From Persicaria tinctoria (taxonomy: Eukaryota; Streptophyta; Magnoliopsida; Caryophyllales; Polygonaceae): DNA of 64,000 bases. The position numbers and the translations under genes were made by a program. The notes under the pieces were generated by a model. That model ran no database searches. It worked only from the letters and a program-made list of their open reading frames with translations, and was not told the DNA's origin. Shown here piece after piece: positions 1 to 9,643 of the stretch. The DNA is taken from contig JBANSL010000016.1 of the NCBI GenBank assembly GCA_037127255.1, forward strand, positions 7,442,501 to 7,506,500, written 5' to 3'. Within the stretch, counting starts at the first letter, position 1; every line of letters starts with the position of its first letter.

Positions 1-11
1 CCAATGAAACT

Positions 12-674
12 GTGGAAGCGATTCGGTCAGATAGCTCGGAAGCAAAGGAATGCTGCAACACCCTAGCTTCGGAACTAGAGCAATTGAAGACGCAAGTGAA
101 CACATTGGAGGTGCTTGTGACACATTGGAGGTGCTTGAGATACTTAAAGGGTCGTCCTGATTTGGGTATTTTATTGAACAATTCACCTGATCTATCTTTG
201 CTCGGTTACAGTGATAGTGATTGGGCTGCCTGTACACTCACCAGGAGATCTGTCAGTGGGTTTTTCATCCTCTTCGGTGGTTGTCCTATATCCTGGAAGG
301 CTAAGAAACAATCCATTGTTTCTTTATCATCTGCTGAAGCTGAATATCGCTCCTTGCGACGCCTTACTGCAGAGCTTGCTTGGTTGTCTCGGCTCTTGTC
401 TGAATTGGGCGCATCTCATATTCTCCCAATTCCAGTCAAATGTGACAGTCAAGCAGCAATTCACATAGCTCGGAATCCCGTCTTCCACGAGAGGACCAAA
501 CATGTAGACCTCGATTGCCACTTCGTCCGTCACAAGCTCAGTGAAGGCCTCATCAGCTTGTCCTACACACATACTCATCTGCAACTCGCCGATATTTTCA
601 CCAAAGCTCTTCCTGGTCCTCGCCATGTTGAGCTCCTTGGCAAGTTAAAGTTGATTTCACCACCTTCAACTTAG
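12..674 (+). pseudogene. Ty1/copia retrotransposon 3' pol fragment (RT tail plus RNase H)
   Basis: The reading frame from about base 120 on is the end of a copia polyprotein. It has the RT/RNase H linker RYLKG, the RNase H landmarks YSDSDWA, SVSGF and SSAEAEYRSL, then a T-KHVDLDCHFVRH segment and the usual terminal ADIFTKALP. Earlier domains (gag, protease, integrase, most of RT) are absent, so this is a truncated copy. The first 35 or so residues (rich in E, L and Q, coiled-coil-like) do not look like copia and may be host exon sequence. A near-perfect 20-bp tandem duplication (101-120 and 121-140) sits at the switch point. The frame ends in a stop that runs into a G homopolymer. Confidence 0.85.
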
Positions 675-697
675 GGGGGGGGGGGGGGGGGGGGGGG
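674..697 (+). repeat. 24-base G homopolymer at the polypurine-tract position
   Basis: An uninterrupted run of G directly follows the copia stop codon. This is where the plus-strand primer (polypurine tract) of a copia element lies, just before the 3' LTR. The run is probably an expanded or sequencing-uncertain version of a G-rich tract. Confidence 0.7.
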
Positions 698-705
698 ATC
701 AACCA

Positions 706-967
706 TGTCTCGAGATTCAGAAGCTGCAATCCGGAGTTCATTCTAGAGCAAGGTAGAAGACAAGTCCTGGACGACGTCGTTTCACTCCATATAGGAAATA
801 AAAACGAGCACGTGCCTATCATGTGGCTCCGGTTTTGTATAAATACTTGAACCGGTTGTTGTAACAGTTCATTCAAGATTCTATAACAAATTCTCCCTCC
901 AAAACTCTCTCTTCCTCCTCTCGCATCCGCCATGGATGAATTCGTCTGAGAACTTCCAGTTCTAACA
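706..967 (+). mobile_element. Candidate 3' LTR of the copia fragment
   Basis: The stretch starts TG and ends CA just downstream of the G tract, and holds a TATA box (TATAAATAC, 838-846) followed by a CT-rich leader, as in a copia LTR. The terminal bases do not form a convincing inverted repeat and no second LTR is in the window, so the borders are tentative. Confidence 0.4.
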
Positions 968-1050
968 ATACCAGTGCCAAAACTGTGGGACCTTTGTGCA
1001 CATCTTCATCTGATTTACAAAAGGCAATACGTGAACAACTCACCACCCAT
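968..1050 (+). other. Possible orphan exon after the copia LTR
   Basis: This short open stretch encodes a hydrophilic peptide (NTSAKTVGPL, then SSSDLQKAIREQL) and ends at a good donor (CAT|GTAAGA). It may be host coding sequence disrupted by the copia insertion, together with the non-copia start of the frame at bases 12-118. The family is not recognised. Confidence 0.25.
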
Positions 1051-1227
1051 GTAAGAATATTCCATCAATATTCTTTTTAAATAACGGTAAATGACCAATA
1101 CTAAATTATGCATTTTAAATTTAACTGTATTATTTATAAAAATAATTAAATTTACACACTTGGCAAAATTTTGAAAAATAAAATAAAATAAAAATGCCTT
1201 TGTGGCGTCCTCTACCCATCTTCTTTT

Positions 1228-1390
1228 AAATTTCCAAAATCAAAGCAGAAAACCAATTCCACCTTTGTGCACATCTTCATTTGATTTCCAAAATCAATGC
1301 ATGAAACCAAACCCTTCTTTGCACACATCTTCATCCGATCTCCAAAATCAGCGCATGAAACCAAATTAAACCCCCATTGCACACATTTCT
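1228..1390 (+). repeat. Degenerate tandem repeat, about 57-bp period
   Basis: About three units share the core CACATCTTCAT..GAT.TCCAAAATCA..GCATGAAACCAA. Unit landmarks fall at 1261, 1318 and 1375. The same core also occurs inside the putative exon at 990-1022, so the array seems to derive from it. The rest of 1051-2019 is AT-rich spacer with no gene seen. Confidence 0.6.
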
Positions 1391-2019
1391 ATTGAAAGAG
1401 AGGGGGGAGAGAGAGACGTACACCCATACATCTCCTTTAATTTTCGAGTCAATCACCCTCATAATTTTGTAAATCGATGATTTTGAATTTGTTTTCCGCT
1501 TTTGATTTTGATATCAAGAGGAAGAAGCCCTAAAACAACTTACACGAGATCGAGGGTTCGTCACTTGCTGTGAGACTTTTCCCCCATTTTTGGGTGCTTA
1601 TGAATTTGTTTTTTTAACTACCACTCATGTTACGGTCTTCAAGCAATAACAATCGATAAAAAAAAAGCAAGATGACAATAGGTCGAAGATGCAAGTGGTT
1701 TCAAAGAGGATCAAATAGTAGCTAGAGTAGTTTGTTTGGGGATGTATGATTATGATTTGATGGCAATAATAAATAAATTTGACTCAAAAGTAAGGGTAAA
1801 TTAGTAATTTTAATGAGTTTTTGGTAGATATTTGTGCTTGGGTGGTGAATTGTTAACAAGTTGCATTTAGCGGGTGATTTTGTGTAATTTTAAATATAGC
1901 GGGTGGTTTATATGAAAAACAGGATATTTAATGGGTGGTTTTGTGTAATTTTCACTATTTGAAAACATATCCTCCGTATTACTCTTTAACAACTTTTAGG
2001 GTTTTTTTTTTAAATACAG

Positions 2020-2029
2020 TATATAAAAG
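2020..2029 (+). promoter_or_regulatory. TATA box of the F-box gene
   Basis: TATATAAAAG lies about 63-72 bases before the ATG at 2092, a normal plant spacing. It follows a T-rich run. Confidence 0.55.
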
Positions 2030-2091
2030 AAACAGCATCCACAAGTCACAACCCCTTCAAACACATCATCACAGTTGAAAACCGTACCCTA

Positions 2092-3273
2092 ATGAAAAAA
2101 CCAAAATCTGATTCACCATCGCCCGATCTTCCCCTTAACCTTTGGGTTGAGATCTTCCACAAACTTCCTCTCGTTTCGGTAGGCCGATGCTTGCGTGTGT
2201 GCAAGCAATGGCTTCGTCTTATATCCGATCCCTTGTTTGTATCCAATTATAACCCTAACTCCACCCGAAATCACCCGATAAGCCTCTTGATGCAATGTTG
2301 GTGCACCCGATGGTACAACCACATCCACAACCAAGTGCCATGGGACATGATATTTCTTAATGAAGCTTCCAGTAATGTATCCAACAATGGGGTAAGATGT
2401 TTTGCGACATCCCAATCACTTGAGAGACGCCCCTTTCGTTCTCATTGCGACTTCTTTGACGAGGGGGAACACGTCAGGGTGACCTTCTTGGGCATTTGTG
2501 ACGGTTTGGTTGCTCTCTATAACTCTCCCGCAGATTTCCTCCTCTTTAATCCGTGTACCAAAGTCGAGAAAAGGTTGCGATTCGATGCTGTTCAATCCAA
2601 AGAGATCCATGAGTATTTTAAGCATTTTCGCTTGTGCGCGCTATACCATGAATATGATGAAGAACGCGGCGATGAGTACAAGGTCTTAATGTGTGATTCT
2701 ACAAGTTTCCGTATCGTAAGCCTCAAGGACGGGAGTTTCACCTCCAAAACTCATTCCCAAGTGTTGCAAAACATGAACCTCTGGCTGATCCGTTATTACG
2801 GGGAGGGCTGGCAGGCGACAATGGTAAGAGGAGTTCCTCATTGGGCCGGTGAACTTCTCGGTGGAGGTGATGTAATCATCTACTTTGATCCACGGGCGGA
2901 GGAGTTTCAGATGGTTCGATTTCCCAAGGCAAGGGCTTCAATCGGTGCTCAGGGTCAGTTTGGCAGATTCGAATTGGGAGCTTTGGACGAGCAACTCACC
3001 GTGTCGCTTGAATTAGGTACAAACTTGGGATATGAGGTATGGGCTTTAAAAGACTACGGAGATGAGTCTTCATGGAGTATGCTATTTGTGATCCCCCAGG
3101 CTTGCGATTCTTTTCGAATTGTATCGCGGGTGAGTGACGACGAGATCTTGGTCTTCCGACAATGTTTGAAGATGTATAACATTAGGACCCAGGGATGGCG
3201 AAAGCTACTCGTCTCCAACGGGCTTCACGAAATAATGAATTATATCCCGACTTTGGTTTCTCCAAACCATTGA
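2092..3273 (+). CDS. F-box protein, FBA-type (CPR1-like)
   Basis: Single-exon gene of 393 aa from a true ATG. Residues about 12-50 form the F-box (DLPLNLWVEIFHKLPLVSV, then RCLRVCKQWLRLISDP), the segment that binds SKP1/ASK in an SCF ubiquitin ligase. The rest matches the plant FBA-type substrate domain: a CDGLVALYN motif, LFNPCTKVEKRLR, then RGVPHWAGE, YFDPRAEEFQMV, LGYEVWALKDYG and a C-terminal Y-IRTQGWRKL. Length is normal for the family and the frame has no break. The substrate cannot be read from sequence. A decayed relative lies at 6590-6840 on the minus strand, so this family has duplicated locally. Confidence 0.92.
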   Translation: MKKPKSDSPSPDLPLNLWVEIFHKLPLVSVGRCLRVCKQWLRLISDPLFVSNYNPNSTRNHPISLLMQCWCTRWYNHIHNQVPWDMIFLNEASSNVSNNGVRCFATSQSLERRPFRSHCDFFDEGEHVRVTFLGICDGLVALYNSPADFLLFNPCTKVEKRLRFDAVQSKEIHEYFKHFRLCALYHEYDEERGDEYKVLMCDSTSFRIVSLKDGSFTSKTHSQVLQNMNLWLIRYYGEGWQATMVRGVPHWAGELLGGGDVIIYFDPRAEEFQMVRFPKARASIGAQGQFGRFELGALDEQLTVSLELGTNLGYEVWALKDYGDESSWSMLFVIPQACDSFRIVSRVSDDEILVFRQCLKMYNIRTQGWRKLLVSNGLHEIMNYIPTLVSPNH

Positions 3274-3589
3274 TTCTATTCTAATTTGAATGCAAATTGT
3301 TTCTGTATGGTCACAAAATTCTTATAAATAATAATAAGTGTATTTCTATATTTAAACAATGCAACCTCCACCTTTCTAAACAAAATCCTGGATCCGTGTA
3401 CCTTTGGGAAAAAAAATGTCTCATATATATTAGACTTCTTATGATACTCTGATGAGCTAATTAAGTATATGTAGATACTACCTTAGTATGTTTGCATTGA
3501 GTGACACTTTGGGATAGTCTAATTCTGAAGTATTTCAGTTGTCCAAATGGACTCACTGAGGGGAATGTCTTAATGGTTTATATTTGTAG

Positions 3590-3724
3590 TGGGATAGTGA
3601 AGACAATGTCATTGCTAGCCTCAAGGGCAGTGCCTGCTTGAATGCTGATTTTGCAGTCTCTGAACCTGGGTTCCATACTGCAACACCGCAGCTTGATGAA
3701 CAGCTTAAACAAGCTACCCAACAG
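3590..3724 (+). other. Orphan exon-like segment (45 codons)
   Basis: An open frame of exactly 45 codons lies between a good acceptor (TATTTGTAG) and donor (CAG|GTAACC). It encodes an acidic, hydrophilic peptide that includes TPQLDEQLKQATQQ. A second short piece (3804-3834) follows between AG and GT borders. No start, stop or other exon could be joined, and the protein is not recognised. It may be the relic of a gene broken by the copia insertion upstream. The rest of 3274-4674 is AT-rich spacer. Confidence 0.3.
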
Positions 3725-4682
3725 GTAACCTTAAGGTTGTTGATACAATAAATTAATTGGCAGTATGCTTCTGTTTGCTACATATGAATTGTAATCCTTG
3801 AAGGTACAAGACCCAGATAACTCAGCACAGTCAGGTATATGATTCATGGGTTAGTTCCAGCAGTTCATCTTTGGTAAGCATTTCTGAATCACTCGTGCTT
3901 CAGATTAACTTTGGAGTTTATTAAGAAAAAGCAAAAACAAATTTTTTTTTCCACCTGATCTTACTCAAATCTGCAATGTGGTCTTCTTATACCAATTCAA
4001 AGACCTATGGCATTGTTTTTTATTACCTGCATATCAAAAAAGTTTTTACAATTATGTAAAAAAAAATTAAATAAAAAAATTAATATTTTTTATATTTTTA
4101 ATATTTAAAAAATATGTCAAAAAGTTAACTGACTTATATTTTCAAACAGACCTAGTATCATAGAAGGGAGTACGATAGTCGATAGATCATGCCGTTGCCG
4201 CCGGCTAATATATTTTTGAGGTCCGTCGGCTAATTAATTGTTGTCAAGAAGTTGGGCAAAACCATATGAATATACACGAAACATGGTAAACTAGGGAAAA
4301 GGATCCTTTTCCGTAAACTAGGAGCTGGAGATGCCTTTCATCTTAACTAATTAATTAATTGCTGATTTTATCACCATGAGATCGAAATAAAAGGGGAACA
4401 AACTCCTTTCAAAGATCAAATGTAAATAAATGCTAAATGTATTTATCTATTCCGAGTTAATAACTTACCATCTTTACTAATCCGATTTAATTTATACTAG
4501 TAGAATTCCCGCGTTATGGCGCAATTGCGCGATTGTGGGAATAAAAATAGAAAAATAAAAAATAAAATATTTATTATAAGGAATAACAAAGTAATAATAT
4601 AAAATAAAAATGACTGGAAAGTTAAATAAAATAATACTCTTCAGGTTGACATAGGTGTTCACAAAAGACGCGGAGTTATTAC

Positions 4683-5232
4683 TAGGGCTGGCACGGTACG
4701 GTACCATGGTAAATTTTTCATTACCACGTACCGTACCGATACCACTCGGTATGGGATTTTATATACCACGTACCAACCGAATAGTTTCGGTACCGAAACT
4801 CTTGGTACCAAAAGTATCGGTTACCGAATGTCGGTACCGTGGTAACCGAAGCCACTATTTTCATTCTTCGATTTTCGTTTTATACACTATGGTACCATCA
4901 GTACCATCGGTACCGATGTTACCAGTACCATCGGTACCGATGGTACCAGTACCAATGACAGATTATGCTTGGAAACGAACCGACTATCCTTGGTACCAAC
5001 GGTACCACGATATTTTATTTTTTTTTAAAAATAAAATATATATTTTATTTTTTTTTAAAAAAATTAAATATATATTCGGTACCACGGTATTTGGTTTGTC
5101 CATACGGTTACCGTACCGACTATCCTTGGTACCGAGACTTCGGTTACCGATTCAGTCGGTTACCGACTTCTTGGTACCAACGACATGTTGGTACGGTTGG
5201 TATGGTAATTTTCGATTACCATACCAACCCTA
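4683..5232. mobile_element. Non-autonomous hAT element (GGTACC-rich), 8-bp target duplication
   Basis: The 550-bp element is bounded by an exact 8-bp duplication, GTTATTAC (4675-4682 and 5233-5240), the hAT signature. Ends are inverted: left TAGGGCTGGCACGGTACGGT, right (reverse complement) TAGGGTTGGTATGGTAATCG. The interior is dense with GGTACC and GGTAACC motifs and has one AT-rich block near 5000-5080. Reading frames across it are by-products of the repeats; no transposase is present. A relative lies at 57467-58207. Confidence 0.85.
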
Positions 5233-5240
5233 GTTATTAC

Positions 5241-6589
5241 TTATGCTTCGTCATACGTGAACAACATCAAAAGAGAACACTTCATTGAGTGTTGAAATGA
5301 ATCGAGTTACGATTACCCTTAAAGATGTTCCTCTTCCATTCACATATTTGACTACATCTCTCAACCTTATTGAAAATATCTCCTGGTTTAGAATTATCCT
5401 GGTCCTAGATAACTTGACAAATTTTGTAAGGAAACAATAAGTTTAGGCTAGAAGAATTTGAGCGGTTGCTTATATATAAATCCCCTAAATACATGGTCAG
5501 CGGGTAAACCCAGCAGTTGAAGCATTATCAACCTGGCATGCAAGGGCCGCGAAGGTAGCATCTCGGCAACTACGCAGAGTGAGATTATAGTCAGCCCCAC
5601 TTATTTGATGCATATTAATGCTGGCATTTTTTTCCTTTTCATTCACAGGTAACAGGAACTTTGGTTCCATATCTGTAGAACTTGGTGGAATCAAGGGGCA
5701 CACCATTGACCGCCGGGGGTTGGTGATATCGAGATGAGACAGGCATCATCGAATTTCAAGCAACCCCCAGGTCACCAGTTGCATTGGAATATCATGTGAC
5801 AACAACTGCTACAAAAGCGTTGATGTAAAGGCAACACTTTCCTCGCTCGGTTGGACTTGAACACAATACAGCTGCAAGAGTGAAGATGGACCCACTCAGG
5901 TCCAAAGGACAATCTGCATTAATGAAAACAAATGAGCAATTGAAAGCCTCAACGACTAAAATATTCCTTAACAACGTACAACAACAACAACCACCCATGC
6001 ACAGAGGCACAGAGCCATAGTTAGAACCTTTAAGGACAATTTCAGCAGCCATAGTTAGAACCTTTAAGGACAAACATTTTGTCAATCACATTCACAGAGC
6101 CATGCACGCACAAATTAGCTATTAATGCTTAAGCACAACATTAACAATGCTCAAATGACAGTTGGATTGGGTCAAAAAAACCCGAAGCCATTTCAAGCAA
6201 CAAAACTTTTACAAATCAAAGTTGTTAGCATCCTAACAAAATCCCATTGATGAAATATCAAAGGCTAGCTTAAGCATTGTGTCAAGTACTACAACAATGT
6301 TTTTCTAACAAATTTCTTTTACGAAAGTCAATGCTAATCAAATGTATAAGCAGTAACTTCCAAATCTATATCTTAGACAGCAGAAAACCATCAAAAACTA
6401 TTTCATCTCTAAAGATGACGGACAAGGAAATGAATATCGGTATATATGAAATCTTAAAAAAATTACAACACAAACTACACTGCAACAGAAAATGGTGCTT
6501 TCAGGATCTTCCTGCCATGGATAGGCTCCAAGCCTTATGAAAGCGAGAAACTAAGATACCAGAACCCAAACATTGATTAGATGGTTTCA
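5241..6589. other. Spacer without a recognised gene
   Basis: Only short unconnected frames are seen. A minus-strand frame near 5497-5706 (NLTLRSCRDATFAALACQVD) could be another gene fragment like those at 6590-8140, but I do not recognise it. A direct repeat of about 30 bp (ATAGTTAGAACCTTTAAGGA) occurs at 6015-6034 and again at about 6050-6070. Confidence 0.4.
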
Positions 6590-6840
6590 GAGCTTGATTA
6601 TGTTGCATCTGAAGCTCATCCGTTGGTGGGTCGAAGTAGATGATGGCATCACCTGAGCCAAGCCCAATGAGGAATGCCTCTTACCACTTGTTTCAACAAC
6701 ACTTGAGATTGAACGTTCCATAGTCCCATCCGTGAGGTTCACGATGCAGACGCCTCTAAAATCACACATTATACGACCCTTTGTACTCGTCGCGCACTGG
6801 ATCATGGCAAAAGGCCATATATTGGAATTCAGAGGTTTTT
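6590..6840 (-). pseudogene. F-box (FBA-type) pseudogene fragment
   Basis: Minus-strand sequence encodes FCHDPVRDEYKG, IMCDFRGVCIVNLTDGT, then, after a frame change, a piece matching YFDP..DE.QM. Segment by segment this parallels the centre of the intact F-box gene at 2092-3273 (DEYKVLMCDSTSFRIVSLKDG, VRGVPHWAG, YFDPRAEEFQM). The F-box itself and both ends are missing, and the frame is broken. Confidence 0.65.
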
Positions 6841-7204
6841 GGAGTGTTATCAAACTGCTTTGACTGATCTCAAATACAGAGCTTTACATACATATATTTA
6901 TACTGCTAGCTATATACATTACTGCATCTTGTGCTCAGAGTCATCAGAACTTTTGTGTTTGAGCTGGGCTGTATTCGGCTTTTACTGATGGGCTTCAACT
7001 CTTCCTGAATGGTTGGGCTGTAATCGTCGATCTTATAATAAGCATTTTCGATACACACGCGCACCTGCCACCCGTTACGTTTCTCCAAACCATTGATAAT
7101 TTGATATACTTACTAGGTAAGTCAAATGTGAGAACTGAGAACTAAGGGGACAAATAACTAACCCATGTATATACTCTTCAAGCAAGCTCGTGTCTTGGTG
7201 TTTT

Positions 7205-7468
7205 GTTACTTAGAGGAACCAGTTCAGCAGTTGAGAAGAGATGATGCGAGGTTCACACATGTGTTCCTGTAGGCCTCCAACTTGTTCCCTCCATCCAAGG
7301 GCTTGTAAACCTCAAGACAGACGAGCCCAGTGGCCATAGCAGTTGTTGTAGCAATTGCCGGTATATGATTCTTCCAACAATGAATTTATCTTTCAGCTTA
7401 TCGACTTCAGGTATGCCATAGTTCTTGGCTCTCATATTGGCAAGCCCATCTATCATATCCATGTGATA
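7205..7468 (-). pseudogene. Ubiquitin-activating enzyme E1 fragment
   Basis: The minus strand encodes [34 protein letters not shown], then in a shifted frame [20 protein letters not shown] and [13 protein letters not shown]. This is a highly conserved block of plant E1 (UBA1-type), near the adenylation and Cys-domain boundary. A 2-base insertion after the RII codons breaks the frame, and an in-frame stop follows. The fragment abuts the O-fucosyltransferase fragment upstream on the same strand with no spacer. Confidence 0.8.
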
Positions 7469-7469
7469 G

Positions 7470-8068
7470 TTGCATTCAGACGTACTGTTGGCTTATGGCC
7501 GAAGTATCTGCATGCTGCATACAAAGACAGGAGATCCTCAGGCAGAAATTCAGGAGGCCTGCAATCTAAACTGAACTGTCCAAATATACCTTCTCCCTGC
7601 AAGGATTGTAGCCATGTCGCTTTCATCACAGACGATCAAATCTAGTGCAGCCATGCGCGGCGTTGAGTATTGCGCAAATGGGGCCAACTCTTCCTTGGTT
7701 GCAATAGTATCTTTAGAATGAAAATTTGGAAAGAATGCTTTAAGAGGTGTCAATGTCTCTTCTCCGCGGTATACTTCACCCGATGCAATGCTCTCAGCAT
7801 TAGTCCAACATGCTCTGGAGTGAGAGACTGAGAGAGGGCACATTCCTTTCCTCATTTCTTATCTGGCCTAGGTTTCTGCTTACAATTTGAGTATAAATAT
7901 TTCAGGATCTTCTCTTATGCTTAATTCAGATCAAACAAGGTGGTCTTGAATTGATTAACTTACATGTAAGTTTTTCCAATGCTTTTTTACAGCCCCGAGC
8001 TCAGTTCTTTCTTGCTCTCCTCCACCATAATCGCCTCCAGAGAATGCCAGCATGTCGGGCTCAAATCT
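7470..8068 (-). pseudogene. O-fucosyltransferase-family (GT65-like) gene fragment, intron retained
   Basis: Three exon pieces follow each other on the minus strand. 8068-7964 encodes RFEPDMLAFSGGDYGGGE and ends at LH|GTAAGT. About 7860-7590 encodes PEHVGLMLRAL, GEVYRGEETLTPLKAFFPNF, RMAALDLIVCDESD and ILAGRR. 7507-7470 encodes [12 protein letters not shown]. These are hallmarks of the plant O-FucT family. An 82-bp GT..AG intron (7589-7508) separates the last two in correct phase, so this is copied genomic DNA, not a retroposed mRNA. The middle exon has frame damage near its start and lacks the usual stretch between DESD and the LAGRR motif. Confidence 0.75.
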
Positions 8069-8139
8069 GTGACATTTGATCCAATACATAAATTTGTAAC
8101 TGCAGGGTTCAACAAACATGATATGTATTCCGCTGAATC

Positions 8140-9148
8140 TAAGGATTACCGTTGCTTTCCTACCACAAATGTAAAAGCAATGAAGTGTTTTGCTTTAATT
8201 TTCATCCTCATTATGTCAATCAACATCCTGGCCATCTCAAGAATCGAAAATTGTAATGCATGATAGTTCACTCTACACCTCTGTAGTCGAATTTCTTAAG
8301 CTGGGCATCCTGCAACATGAAGAAATGGATTTAGTTCAACTGAAATTGATTCAAGATCATATATACACAAAGCTACTGCATTTGTTCGGTCAGACGTCTG
8401 AAATACAGTTCCTTCAAAACTTAGATGAAAAAATATAGCAGAAGAAATACACAGCTGTTGTTCGAAACTATAATATTCATTAATGCTGTTACAACTTTTG
8501 GTTTCAAAGAGTTGTTTGTCGAAATAGAAGGAGCTGACCATATGATAGTTATAAATTTCACTTATGATATTAAGAATCAAAGGTGAACTGTGTGAACAAT
8601 GGTCACTTACATGTTTCTTGAAGAGGCAGGACACGGGTCAGATAATAGTCGGGAGCACATTTTCAGCGCTGGAATTGCCACAATGGTCAACCTCATAAAA
8701 AGATGATATGTGAGTTTAATACAATATGTTGCTACTCAGGAGTCACCAACTTTTTGAATTTTTTTTTATTAGAAAATAATTTGAGATCGGAAATACCTGA
8801 ATCTCGATGGCCGACGGAATCCCGTCAAAACATACAAACGGAAATGAAAACAAAAAGCGGTGCAAAACATCAAGTGGAAACGCACCCTACAAGAAACAAG
8901 CAAAGGATACAAAGGGGACGTAGACTACGCACGAAAGTCAAGCACCGTCAACTTTTTGCATTTTTACCAGCAAAGAATCACCTCATATTTTTTTACTTGT
9001 TTTTATTAGGGGTTTACTATTTACACGGTAAATTTTTCGCCTTTTTACACGGTTTGCAATCGCGTACTCGTAATGCGCAGTTGCGCTTTTTAAAAAAAAA
9101 ATACGCGAATATATACTTTGTAGTCTCTTTCAAAGAAAAGGGGAAAAA
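8140..9148. other. Spacer; possible further gene relics
   Basis: A minus-strand stretch near 8320-8270 (acceptor-like TTGCAG then a frame reading DAQLKKFDYRGVE) may be a further exon relic upstream of the O-FucT fragment. Otherwise AT-rich sequence without a gene I can support. Confidence 0.3.
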
Positions 9149-9643
9149 GGGAAAAAGGAAAGAGTTCTGCACAAGGGTCGGTTCCACTTCCACCCAGTGT
9201 GTTTCTTCTGCCCCATATCCCCGCCCCACGATCCCGTCCCACAAAAATATTTCACCATTAAATTAATATTAAAAAATTTTAAAAAATATATTTAGCATCT
9301 ACATGATTATTATAACATATTTGAAAAAAAAATCTAAAAAAATCAACTTATAAAAATTATAATAATTCAATAGAGATAGAGAGATTTTTTTAAGCTATAG
9401 AAAGATGTTGTTTTACTATATAATTTTTTTTATAATTTTTGTAAGTTGATTTTTTTAGATTTTTTTTCCAAATAGGTTATAATAATCATGTAGATGCTAA
9501 ATATATTTTTGATTTTTTTTTAATATTAATTTAAGGGTGAAATATTTTTGTGGGACGGGGTCGTAGGGCGGGGATATGGGGCAGAAGAAACACACTGGGT
9601 GGAAGTGGAACCGGCCCTTGTGCAGAGCTCTTTCCCCTTTCCC
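9149..9643. repeat. Large imperfect palindrome (foldback), arms of about 220 bp
   Basis: The sequence from 9149 inward is repeated in inverse from 9643 inward with few mismatches. The outer 100 bp of each arm is GC-rich (GTTCCACTTCCACCCAGTGT is present in both), the inner 110 bp AT-rich (TTTAGCATCTACATGATTAT is present in both). A spacer of roughly 50-60 bp is centred near 9396. Reading frames running into each arm end in nearly identical peptides, which is only the palindrome effect. A transcript would fold into a very long hairpin. Confidence 0.85.

Noticed and set aside
4655..5288. Two long overlapping plus-strand frames (192 and 107 codons)
   Set aside because: They are made of GGTACC repeats and AT runs inside a hAT element with 8-bp target duplications; composition is repeat-driven (VPSVP.., FFLK..).
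7070..7088. Shared string TTTCTCCAAACCATTGAT with the end of the F-box gene (3263-3281)
   Set aside because: Short match, in an orientation opposite to the F-box pseudogene beside it; could be chance or a tiny templated insertion, not enough to annotate.
8703..9266. 187-codon plus-strand frame and its near twin on the minus strand ending at 9526
   Set aside because: The matching C-termini come from the palindrome arms; no family motif or exon border.
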